DNA of 64,000 bases, taken from positions 16,146,501-16,210,500 of the forward strand of contig NC_069662.1 in NCBI RefSeq assembly GCF_027244095.1, in the 5' to 3' direction. This document shows positions 26,501 to 39,600 of the stretch, in pieces (positions within the stretch are counted from its first letter, which is position 1; each line of letters begins with the position of its first letter). Source of the stretch: Hemicordylus capensis (Eukaryota; Chordata; Lepidosauria; Squamata; Cordylidae). The position numbers and the translations under genes are program-made. Under the pieces are notes generated by a model, which was given only the letters and a program-made list of their open reading frames with translations, ran no database searches and was not told the origin of the DNA.

Positions 26501-29500
26501 TCATTTATGAATGAACCCAATCCTTTCTTAAAAGCCATCGAAACTAGTGACCTGACAGCCCCAGGCAGGTCAGAGAGTTCAGCTTCCCAACAGGCATGAG
26601 CCAAGGAATACCTACTTTTGGAAATTTAGCAATGGAAACTAAGCATACCATGACTTATACAGCTTCCTAATGCATCAAAACAATGTTCTATTAAATTTAA
26701 AATATTGTGAGGCAACACAAGCACCCCCATCTTGCCTCCCCACAAGACATCTATGAAGGCTGGCAAATGAAAGACAACATCTCAGGAAAGGAGTTTGACT
26801 TGATGATCTCGGTGCTCTGCAGCCTTTGGTAACTGTGATTTGGGTTCTGATTTCCAGGTTATTGTTTTCCATAGCAGCCACCAACCACATCAGATTGTAC
26901 CAGAGAGTAAAGCCATACTCCTGTTTGAATCACAAAAACACGCACTCCACACCCCCAACACACACCTGCCAAAAAAACATACCCAACCCTGTTTATTTAC
27001 ATCCCTTTGTTTTACGGACCAAAACAAAAAAATAATAATACTGAAACCAAAAGCAAGATGCTGTAACGAAACTTTTAAAGTTCCGCTACAATAGAAGATC
27101 ATTTATTCATTAGGTCCTGCAGACAAAAAGATATGCATATGAGTGAAGAATCACCTCTTCCATGAGAAGGGTTGAGGCTCGGCATTTCTCCTGACAGTGA
27201 CTGAGCCCCTGGGACCATCCCCATCTGCCACCCCCATCCCTGTACCTGTGATGTTGAACTGGGTTGCATTGAGTTCCTGCAGGAGCCGGTCCAGTTCACA
27301 GAGTCCAGCTCCCAGCACCCCACTGGAGGAGGAGAAGGGTGGCAGAGCGCCTTCCTTGGGCTTGGGTGAGCGGGGCTTGCAGACGGTGCTGAAACAGAGA
27401 ACCAAGAGAGGGGGAACGACTTTACTGAGATGCAGGGCAGTCGCATGGAGCATCCCTGGTGGGGGGAGAGTTGGTATTCATACCACACCCCAAGATGCAG
27501 CATCCTCCACTCCAGGGAAGACGGGAAAGGAGCAGGAAGGGGAGGCAGAGGGGTGGCAGCTATTTATAGGATCCGTCCGCTTAATGGAAGCTCTGGAAGG
27601 AGGCCAGTGATGCTGGGCACAGCTCCCAGAGAGGCCAAGCTCTTCTCTTTCCCCCTCCTCTCTTCCCCCCTCCTTGGTTGCCATCCCTCTATCTGTGCCC
27701 CCCAGGGGCGATCAGCAATGAGGCAAGGGGAGGCAATGGCCTCAGGCGGCGCCTGCACCCTGGAGTGGCAAATGTGGGCCCCGGCCCACCCCCAGCACCC
27801 CATGGGCGTTGCCCTAACTGCCTTGCCGCTGCTCCCTGACACCAAGGCATTGGGGGATGCACCACCCACATTTCGTGACCAGCAAGCACTTTGCTAGCCG
27901 CTTGGGTGGCTTCCTTTTCCTAGAAAGCCATCCAAGGGGCCAGTGAAATGCTTGCCCGCCGGGAAATGCGGGTGGACAGCATGTGCCTCAATACCAGCGC
28001 TACCACAGTGTCAGGGGCGTGGCCAGAGGCCTCAGGCGGTGCTGACACTCAAACGAGCACTGGTGCTCCCATATCAGGCCAGGTTAAGGATCTATGGGCT
28101 TAGCTAGAGAGCTATTTTCATTGGGATGCCAAACTCCACTTGGGATAAGCCTTCTGTATTTTTACCATATTTACCTGAACCCAAGACTAGGTTTTTTCCA
28201 AGTCCTCTTCCTTTCGGGTAAAGACAGGTATAACCTGTACTTAACCTGAATTTTTTTAAGGGGCTCATCTTAGAATCATATTCTGTTCAGTTAAATATGG
28301 TAACTTCTGCATAATTTCTTATAAATTTAAATAAGCTTGCATGAGGAGGGAGAATTTTGGCAGCTGCTGCTTCTCCCATGAAAAAGCTGCACTGATAGAA
28401 AAAAACAACACCCAAACTCATCCCCAATGCAAATAATTACAGGTGTGAGATCCTTCCTTGTCCCTTAAAGGGGACAATCCTAGTTCCTTCCTGTCTGCAG
28501 GATACTGCAGCTGGTTTTGGAGTTATCTTTCTCGCCTCCTTAAACAACTGTCACCTTCTTCCTCTCCTAACTCGCCCCATCACCAAAGGCTGTTTCCAGA
28601 CAGAGAAACACTCCATTTTAAAACAGAAGTTCTTACTACTTTTCTACTTGGCGTCCAGGTGACATCTTTGGCCATTTCACAGTTTCACAGCTGGCGATCT
28701 GCTGCCAATTTGTGATGAGGAGCGAGGTTTTTAAGGCTACTTTTATCCCTATTCAGATATTATGTTCAGCATTCATACAAGTGTGCAGAGTAGACAAGTA
28801 CAGTTCCATACATAAGTATGGAATGTACACATCGAGACATAATAAATAAAATAATCGACATACATACATACATACAGTGATTTACACATTATGTTTAACA
28901 TAGGTACAGCAATATATTTCCTATTTGTACCATGGATTTGAGGGACCTGTACCCAAGTTCACTTTTAAAATGAACACAGGTACAGCATTCACACAAAAAC
29001 CTGTACAACTGTGCACATATCTGTATACTCATATATTATAATGTCTGAAAACGGCTTTAACTTAAAAAAAAATTTGATGCTCATCACGGTTTGGCAGCAA
29101 ATGACCAGCAGATGGTGCTGTGGAATTGCACAACAGCCCAAAGGCATTATCTGGACACCAAGCAGTGAAGCAGCAAGAACTCCCACTTTAAAACAGAACA
29201 TTTCTCAGTCGAGAAACACACTTAGAGGCTATTCACACGATGGGAGAAAATTGGGCTAGCGGGTCACTTGCTTAAGTAGCCCGGCCCTTAAACCAGGTTT
29301 GTGGAGTGAGCACTCCACAAACCCGGGTTTTCTAATCGTGTGTTGCTGCACGCCGGCAACTCACGAGTAGACCACCAACCAGGAGGCTCAAAAACAGACT
29401 CCCAGCTCGGGGGTCTCTCCAGCATGCCCTGAGCGCTCATGCAGGGCATGCTGGAACTTCCGGGGGCCACACAGCCCCCAATCCCCCCAGCCCCCGCTGG

Positions 29501-32500
29501 CTCCGTAATGGAGTCAGCAGTCATGTGGGCAGCCGGTTTGGCCGCCCAGAGCAGACTGCTGCTCGTGTGCAGGTATAGCAGGCTAAGCCCACTCTCCCCA
29601 CTAACCCTCTTGAGGTGGGTCTCCTTGATCGTGAGACCCACCTCATCGTCTCCTTTGGCTCTCACCAATATTTACATACCACTTTTCAACCAAAGTTCCC
29701 AAAGCGGTTCACAAAGGGCTTTATTTAAATACATACATACATACATACATACATACATACATACATACATAAAATGGCTCCCTGGCCCCAAAGGTCTCAA
29801 AAACTAAAAACCACTACCCTACCAGACTGAGTTCCATAAACTGGGGCAACGGTTGAAGAAACAGAAGGAATGCTACCCTACATGCACCCAAGATGCCCTC
29901 AAGCATGTGACCTTTCCCACAGACATCCAGATACCCCCAAATACCCCACGGCTTACCTATAGAGGTGCTCCTTGTCACTTCCACCCTGCAGGGTAGAGGC
30001 CGGGAGTGGATCTACCGGCATGGTTACAGTCCCAGTCTGCATTAAAAGAGAGTTTGAGATGGTGGACATGATAAAGCAGACAGAAGATTTTGCTTCTCAC
30101 TGTGCTGAATAACAAGTAAGCAAATGTTTGCTAGGCCGGTGGACATGATGAGTCTGAGCAATACACACACAATCTGAAGCGGCAGTGGCAGCATGGAGAG
30201 GTACAATAGTCTGGAGAGTGTTGGAAGCAGCAGAGTTGCTTCCTGTGGTGTGTACACACATCTCATCTTCACAACTGGAGTTTGCGGGTTCTGTTTTGTT
30301 CCCCAGATCTGTAAAATGTCCCCCAAATCTTCTTTGATTAGAGAATAGCAGTGGAAGGAAAGCTGGTCTTGTAGTAGCAAGCATGACTTGTCCCCTTAGC
30401 AAAGCAGGGTCTGCCCTGGTTGCATACGAAAGGGAGACTTGATGTGTGAGCACTGCAAGATATTCCCCTCAGGGGATGAAGCCGCTCTGGGAAGAGCAGA
30501 AGGTTTCAAGTTCCCTCCTGGCTTCTCCAAGGTAGGTCAAGATTTTAGGACAAGATTTTTTAATTAAACCAACAAACTACCAAAGCATACAGTACGTTAC
30601 CAAAGCACAATTATATACAAAGTGGTTGTTTGTACATCATATAACTACAAAGATTTACACACAAGGATTTGGTGACCCCAGGGTTATAAAGTATATGCAG
30701 GCAGTACTGTAACTCGGGGATGGGGATTACAAGGCACATCAGGTAATCGGGGGGGGGGGGTGGTTTACGTCCAACGTAACCATTATTTGTCCCATTGCTG
30801 TTTAGAAGAGATACTCTTGTCTTTTTGCACATAACCATACAGACTTTTCCAGAAGAGATTTACCGTCTCATCCACGTGAACTTCTTGGTCGCGTCTTCCC
30901 TCCCTATTCCTATGCAGGAGCATTGCATAAATGACATACAGGTTTACTAACCTGATTATGAGAAGGGGGACATTCCAATTCCCTGGTATGAGGGCACCTG
31001 TTCCATCCCGTTTTCTTGAAGGTTTCTTTCTGGGACCTCGAAAAGAGGTTCTATCACTCAAACCTGAGGTTAGTTCTTCCTGTTTTTCCAAATCAGGCCA
31101 CTCTAACAACTTGCTTACTCGCTGTCACACTCTTTTGGCTACCACACACTCTCTTAAGAAATGTGAATGGGTTTCCCTGAATGTTTTGCCTAGCTCACTC
31201 CCTGGCATCTCCAAGGTAGAGCTGAGAGAGATTCCTGCCTGCAACTTTGGAGAATCCACTGCCAGTCTATGAAGCCAATATTGAGCTAGATGACCCAGGG
31301 TCTGACTCAGTATATGGCAGCTTCCTATGTTCCTTCCTATGACCAAACAAACGGGGCGTAGCAACAATTGAACACTCCCTGGGCTGGGTGACAGCTTACT
31401 CTTTGCTCTCTCTCTTGCACCTCTTTGAAGAAGAGGGTGGGGGCAGGGGCCCATCTTTACTTTTTGTTCCAGGGCCTACTCCAACTTTGCTATACCCCTG
31501 CAAACAAAATATCATAGAAAGCAAAACCTACCTAAAGCCACTCTCTTAGGATGCACACAGACGTCCATCATTCAGGTGGTGAGCTTGCTTTGGAAGTGCA
31601 CCCTCCACATTCTGTTTCAGTGTGCAAGCTTCGTTCCTGGGAAAGCTGGCTTTGTGTGTTGGCAGCAGAAACTGGCTTATGCACAGTGCAGATGGGCTGG
31701 AAACTGACTATCTAATTAACACCTCTCCTCTCCAAAGCAGTTTTTCATCGGGCCAGTTTGGGCCCTACCCTACTCCAAAGAGACCCAGGCAAATACAATG
31801 GAGAGGAGCGTGGGCGCATAGACCTCCCCTTGCCCACCTGTTGCACTGTCATCTAATCACACAGGGGGCAGTTCATCCAATCCGGCTCTCTCTACACATG
31901 TGAAGATGGGGCAATTCAGGTGTAAGGGGTAATTCAGACAAAACTCTCCTATGATTAGGTTGTAGCATACTGAAGAAGAAGATGTGCATGCCTACGCTGC
32001 TTCCCCACACATTTGCTTGGTCTGGTTCAGAGTACTGTACTTAGCCAGCCCCCCAATATTTTCAAACTTGATTATGATTTATTTTAAGGAACCAGTGCCT
32101 TAAATAATCCATTTAACTGAGTAAATATCCATGCAGCACTGCCTACCCGAAGCAGGGCAGGGAGGAACAAGCCAGATTCCCACATTAGCATTCAATTTAC
32201 TGGTCAATATGTCTGTCAGTATGCACTCTGAAAAGCCAGGCTCAAACTGTTGGGAGTAAAATGCAACAGGTCTTAATTTAATTGCACATGTGAATGCAGC
32301 CTTAAAAGCTAGCATCTGTCGCCAGCCTAATAGGGTGCCTGTTTATACAGTTGCCGACATCCAGATTCATGCTGCACTAGTGCAAACCTGTTGCATTAGT
32401 GTAAAGATGTTGCGCTCTCTAGTTGTGCTAAATTGGGAACTTGCATCAGTGGTACCACCAGAGAGAAAAAGAGGGGAGGCAGAGAAGGGGCAAAGTGCAT

Positions 32501-33649
32501 TTCTAGGTGGGAGAGCTGTATCCCACATGTTAGATTTCTGAAATTGAGGCAGGTGGAGGGGGCAACTACTTTTCTGAGGGGGTGCTTGCCCCACTCTGCC
32601 CACCCCCAGAGCAGCCCTTGGCTTGAACTCCAGACTACTTGGGCTGACTATGTATGTAGTCTCGAAACTGCAATTGGTGGAGAATGCGGCAGCCAGGTTG
32701 GCCTCCAGGACCACCTAAAGAGTCCACATTACTCCCATTCTAAAAGAACTGCATTGGCTGCCAGTAGGTTTCCAGGCCAAATACAAAGTGCTGATTATTA
32801 CCTACAAGGCCCTGAATGGTTGGGATCCAGGAAATTTAAGTGAGCGCCTTCTTCTTCATGAAGCCCGCCATCCAGTAAGATGCAGTTGCCACCAGCTTGT
32901 TTGGTGGTGACTCAAAATCAGGCCTTCTCTAGGGCTGCCCCAAGACTCTGGAATGCATTCCTAAATAGAATTAGTGCCTCCCCATCTCTGCTGGTTTTTA
33001 AGAAACAGCTGAGGGCATACCTTTATAACCAGGCCTTTTTGTTAACCAAGTTTAAGGCTTATACTGAGATTTTAAATTGTTTTGATCATTTTAATTGTTT
33101 TATTATTTTTTGTTGTTTTAAATTTTGGTTATATTGTATAAACCACCTAGAGTGTGGTACACCTCGTGCTGTGAAACCTCTTCCTCAGTTGATATATGAT
33201 GCAAGAGATGATGAAAAGCTGTCTGCTATCCTTGTTAAGCAAGCACACCAAAAGCGCAAGAACTTGAGCTTCTTTGAGCATCCACTCATCTAGGTGATCT
33301 TCTTGCATGGGTGCATCTTTGATCATTTCACTAGCCAAGTGTTAGTCAATATGTTTACATACAGTAAGTGGCTGTTGTCTTGACGGATGGATGATATAGC
33401 CCTCCCTCAACACAGAGACACAGCAGGTTCTGATGTAGGGGGACATCAGTTTAGACAGGAATCAGTTCTACTGACAACAAATCAACAACGTGATTGATCT
33501 GAAATATAGTACATAAAAATAAAATGACAGATCCTGATAATATAACCCAAAACAACACAAACCACTAAATATGTGAATATAAATTGTACTGAAAGTAGAT
33601 CAATTATATGGTGATCTGGATAAATATAAATATGATGTAATGACCAAAA

Positions 33650-33687
<38 letters not shown>

Positions 33688-36600
33688 GAGAGAGAGAGAG
33701 AGAATAGGACAATAATATTGAAAACTTATGGAACCTCCATTGCTTTCCAGCAAAATACGCTGTTTCAATGTGTCTTTTTCAAGTGTTTAACAAGTTCAAT
33801 TAATCTTCGATAAATACAGACTGTTGGAAACCTTCAAGGAGACAGAATGGGCAGATGACAGGAAAAGACTGATGGATTCCCACTGAGAAATATTCATAAC
33901 CCAATATAAAAAAAACAGAAAGACATTACTGCTGATATTTATCGAAGATTAATTGAACTTGTTGGACACTTGAAAGAGAGACAGCGAAACAGCGTATTTA
34001 CCGGAAAGCTGTGGTGGTTCCATAAGTTTTCTATATTATTGTCCTATTGTTTCTATAAATATATATTGTCATAAACGTTTGGTTATGACATCATATTTAT
34101 ATTTATCCAGATCACTATATATAATTGATCTACTTTCAATACAATTTATATTCACATTTTTAGTGGTTTCTGGTGCTTTGGGTTATATTATCAGGATCTG
34201 TAGTTTTGTTTTTATGTACCAGTTATACTGGGCCAGTTCAATCACCACATGGAACCATGGGTGAACCTTGTTTCTGCACAACATCCCTGCACGTGCACGC
34301 TCCCTGCCCTGCCTGCATGAACCTTAGAAGAATTTCCTTTCTGACTGAAATCAAAAGCAAGCCAAAACTGTCCATGATATTGACTCGACTCATCTTGGTT
34401 CATTCTAACCCAATTCCTTTAAATAAACCGAGAGATGAACCCAAGGCTTAAAATAGGTTGATTTCAAGGAAGTCCGTTAGAACAAAACCAGAATGGCCGG
34501 TTTGGATGTCATGGCAGATCTTGGGTCGTTTCGAACTGCAACTGGAGGCAGGATTCTTCCAAAGCTCACATGGGCAGGGGATGGCGGTGGGGGGGTGTTC
34601 TCCCAAGGTTTGGGTACATTGCTCAGAGCTAAGATTTAACGAGAGTTCTGGGTGCCATTTGAACCAGCCCGCTGTGGTTAAATTAGAGCTGAGACCTTTT
34701 TGGTTGGCCAAGGCTCTGTCTCTTCAGCCACTCTGAAACCGGCAGAAATGGACAGGTGAACCTGTTCTTGCCACTCCATCTTCATTCCTGAAAAGGCTTC
34801 ACCTGTTGACATCTGCCTGTTATGCAGGCATTAAAGGCACCACAGGTGGCAACCCTGTTCCTTCTCAGACCAGGGAGAGAGGTGGCTACACAGTGCAAAT
34901 GTCAACGCCTTCAGATTCTCCTTTTATCTCACAATTCCCTTCACCTTTGAGTTGAGCACAGATGCTAGGGTTAGGGCTGCAGTCCCCCAGCTCACCCCAC
35001 AGAGTTTCTCTCCCCACCCAACTGTCTACCTGCTGCTGAGGGTTGTAAGGTGGAGGTGAAGGCTTGGGGTCCGGGGTCCTGTCTTGGTTCAGCCCGTTAG
35101 GGTGGGTTCCTCCGGAGTCCGTGAGCAGAACGGGACGTTTGGAGATATGGGAGGTTGTCGTCTCCAGATCAGCCAGGAGAGCATCTGGTAAGGGAAGAGA
35201 CGAGAAGGGTTGAGACGGGGATAAATGGTGGAAAGGGGCAGGCAGGAAGTGGGGGGGGGGGTTAAAGGGCAGAGGGAGAGAGACCAGGGGACAGGAGGGC
35301 CATGAGTACACAAGGGACAGACCAAGTGCAAGCGGGAAGAGGCACAACCCAAACTGCATTCCGTTTCCTGTGACTAGGAAGTCAAGGAGTCCCCGTTGCA
35401 AGCAACATCACTGTCTCCCACAGAGAATCCATGCATCTAGTTCTAATCTAGTAGGCCTCTTTGGCTGGCAATGATGGGTGTTGTAGTCTAACAACATCCG
35501 GGGATTCAAAGTTGAAAAGCACCGCAGTAGCCCCCTTCCGTGGTCTTGGCTCCCTGCTGGCAAAGGGCCCATCCACACCAAGAGTCAAAGCATACTCCTG
35601 GTCATATTTCAGACTGTGAGCAATTTTTTCCACACGTCCCTTTCAAATGATAATAATACACTGCCATAGCTAATCATTTCTATGCCCAGGGCTGGTTCCC
35701 AAGCCTATGCCTTTCTCTAGCCCCCAAGAGGAGTCACCCCTAAACTGACCCTTCTGGGGGGGGGCGATTGGTAACATCTGAGGGGAGCCACACATCTCTG
35801 ATTTTCTCCCCCACCATTATCTGTATCCAGCGGCACGATGAGCTTTACAGTGTTAGGCTGCAGGCACACAGCTGACGAGAAGCCGCATGGCTGCCTGACC
35901 TGCTGCCCTAACTAAGTCTCTAAGCAAGCTGGTATCTGGTTTTTCATTTACACCTTGAAAACCTATCATTCCATAATGAAAAGAAAACATGGCATAATAT
36001 AACATTATTTCACTGTCACTCTTTCACACATCTTTTCATGCCCATTTTATGCCTCAGTCCAAGCTGCACCTGGGGAACCTACCCCTTGCCCAGCCCTAGT
36101 TAAGCAACTGTAACCATGCAATATCCTGCCTGCATGCATGCATTGATGGGGGCAGTGGGACTCTTACCCCTGGACTTTGGGGCTGAAGTCCAGGGCCTCC
36201 ACACTCCCTGGGGGGCCCCAAATCCTTTTTAGGCTGTCCTGGGTGGTGTGGTCACCACTGGTCTGCACTGCACCAGGTGGCTGAGTGTGATTATGACCTG
36301 TGCTGGGTGCTTTAGAGATGGAGTGGGGTGTGGGGAATGAAATATGTGGGATGGGAATATGTTAAGTTACGTGTTGAAATGTTTCTGCTAATGCATATTT
36401 GCATGACTATACCTGTTTTATATTCTTACATTCTGATGTGTTCAGTTGCTGTTTGTGCCCTCAAGACTGCGTGTGTCATTCTGTGTGTGTGTGTGGGGGG
36501 GGGAATTATGCTTGACTTGCAGCCAGGGGGGGGGGGGCTCCAAAGTCCTTTAGGTCCAGGCTCCAAAATTTCCTAAGCACATCTCTGGATGGGGGAGGAT

Positions 36601-39600
36601 AGCAGCAAGCCTCTCCTCTCCATTACAAGGCTGTTTCCCTCCCTTCCAGAAAGTCTGCCTAGCTGTGCTCTCCTGCACAAGGAAGGAAGCCAAGCCTCTC
36701 TCAAAGAATGTTCTTATACGAAAATGTCCCCAAAGAATTTTCTTAAAAGAAAAGCAAGCAAGAACTTGATGACATGGATACAGTCAATGTGCCCTTTACT
36801 GGTGATCTTGTACCACATTTTTCACAGCAATCAGCAGATGCTCTATCCGGAAAGTACTGCATTTTTCCAGGTACAAACTATGATGCTTTGAGTATGCAGT
36901 AACTGTAATACTCTGCAGACTTCGGTGAAAGTAAGAGGACCGGATTGTGGGGGTGGGGGGTGGGGAAGCACTGGTGCATTATTTTCCTTGCTAGCCTTTC
37001 CTCCACAGAGCGTAAGGTTACATCCATATGGTATGGAGGGGGTGTCCCTCATCCAGGCACTTCTCCTTCTCCTTCATTCTTGCACGTATCGCAGTAAAGT
37101 GCACAAAAAGGCTGAAAGTTAAGGGAAAGCCTTCTCGTGTAGATTCCGGGAAGGGTGCCACTTCACACCACACGCAATTTCCTCTCTCCAACCCTCAGGG
37201 TGTCATTTAAAAAACGACCACCAGAGGGGTACCTTTCTTTGACTTTTGAACCTCAGACGCAAAAATGTCCAAAAATGTCTCCACTGCCAAAGTCTCCAGT
37301 CCTCACTCTTATTCCAGACTGCTCAGGGCAGCCATCTGGACTCCACGCCCCTCCCTGCCCAGCTAGTACTAAAGAATCCAGGAGTCCTGGCCTCGCACTC
37401 CTTAAAAACCTCATCGATTCTGTTGCTTCTGAGTTAATACTAACTTGAATACTGAGTTCATGCTAATACTGAATATAACCCAGCTTAGAGGATTATACTG
37501 GCTGACATCCAGCCGGATGCCGTGCAAAGTGCCAGGATGTTGCGCTAGCTTGTTCCACTAAGCCAAGCGCTTGCGTTCCAGAACAGTGTTGCACTGTTGC
37601 AAGAGGATGTGTTTGCACAGCCTGTGGTGCACCTCCCGCCACTGTGAGAGCCCTTACTTGGCCCATGATTGGTTCAGGGAATAAGGGAAAGCTCCACCTT
37701 AAGTGGCGCAGCGGGGAAATGCTTGACTAACAAGCAGAAGGGTGCCGGTTCAAATCCTTGCTGCTACTATATTGGGCAGCAGCGATATAGGAAGATGCTG
37801 AAAGGCATCATCTCATACTGCATGGGAGGAGGCAATGGCACACCCCTCCTGTATTCTACCAGAAGAATACCACTGGGCTCTGTGGGCGCCAGGAGTCGAA
37901 ATCGACTTGGCAGCACACTTTACTTACTTACCTACTCTGCTATCTTGATGCAAGCACAACACTTGCACAAGCGGACCAAGACTGCAAGGGACTGCACACC
38001 ATGCTTGGCGATATAGCTTCTTGCATGTGCGCATCTGTGTTGGTTGCATTGGTGCAGCATCAGACAGGATGTCAGTCACCCTACTTATGATGAGCCTTCA
38101 AGACCCTACAGCAGTGTTTCTCAACATTTTTGGAGTCATGGACCAGTATATTATTCGTGCGCAGTTTTCTGGACCGGCAGTTAGTAAGGGGGTCACCCCC
38201 CTCACCCCAACCCCATCCCAGGCACCACCAAAAAACCCATTTCAGGCAGCTCTCTGGAACTCATTTCCAAACAGCCCTCACTGCTGGATAACGATGAGGA
38301 AGTGAAATGAACATTATCCAGCAGTGAGGGCTGCCTGGAAATGAACTCTAAAGAGCTGCCCAAAATTGGGTGGGGTTTTTTTTTGGGGGGGGGCTGATTT
38401 TTGTTAGTGATGCCTCACAGACCGGTACCCAACACCTTGCAGACCAGCTTTGGTCCACGGACCGGTGGTTGAGAAACACTACCCTACAGCATGCCTGCTC
38501 AACTTTGACCCCCCAGATGTTTTGGGGCTACAACTCCCATAATCCCCAGCCACAGTGGCCAAGAGACAGGGATTATGGGAGTTGAAGGCCAAGATCTGCA
38601 GGAGGGCTGAAGCTGGGCAGCCCTGCCCTACAGGAAACAATGGTGGAAGGGCGGGGAGAGGAGGCACTGCTACCTGTAAACAGGGGTTCAGACAAGGCAT
38701 TGTATGGAGGGAAGAGGGGTGGACAGAAAAAAGCCAACTGAGCTAGCAGACAGCCACTGGTCCCTCTAGTTTTTTTCATCTGTGCATGGAATGAGTTTTG
38801 TTCTGAGTGGCAGTATCAAGGCAGTGTGTGCGCATGTGCATTCAGAATGGGCCTTCCTGATTCAACCTGATTGGGATCTAAAATTACCTGAACAGACATT
38901 AAAAACACTTGTGTGTGCACACGCACATGTGCACACCTTAGAAAGAACATTGCAGGCAGCCTCATCATGTTGCTGTGTGTTCTTTTGAGTCAGTATCAGT
39001 GTTCTCTGTAGTAGGGTTTCCCAGATGTTGTTGACTACAACTCCCATCATCCCCAGCTGCAACAGCCTTTGTCTGGGAATGATGAGATTGTAGTCAACAA
39101 CATCTGGGGATCTCTGTTCCAGAGAAGACTGGTCAGCATACATTTCTGCCCCTCGAGCCCCAGCAATGCTGAAGGTTGTGTATTGTTCAGAGGCGAGGGA
39201 GCAGTATTCTGCACATGCTCAGAGTCTCTCATTACTTGACAGGCAGGGGCGGCCCTTCTATGAGACAAGGTGAGGCAATTGCCTCAGGCGGCAGATTGTT
39301 GGGGAGCCGACAGGGCAGCAAGAGCCTCTCCCCCCCGCCCCCGCCACCACCCACCCCGGCCTCTGACAGCATCGGAGCAGCTCTTTGGGACCAACTGAAC
39401 CCTTGCAACTCTTGCAAGGAACCTCTCTCCTCTCTCCTGCCTTGCAAAGCTTGCAAGAAGCCCGTCGAGGGGAGGGGAGGTTGCTGGCAGCCTTCTCTCC
39501 ACTCCTGCCCCTTGCATTACTTTCAAAGTTTGCAAGGGTTGGTTTTGAAAGGGGGTTGCCTGGCCCTGAGCAGGGCATGGGGCAAGGCAACATTTGGTAC

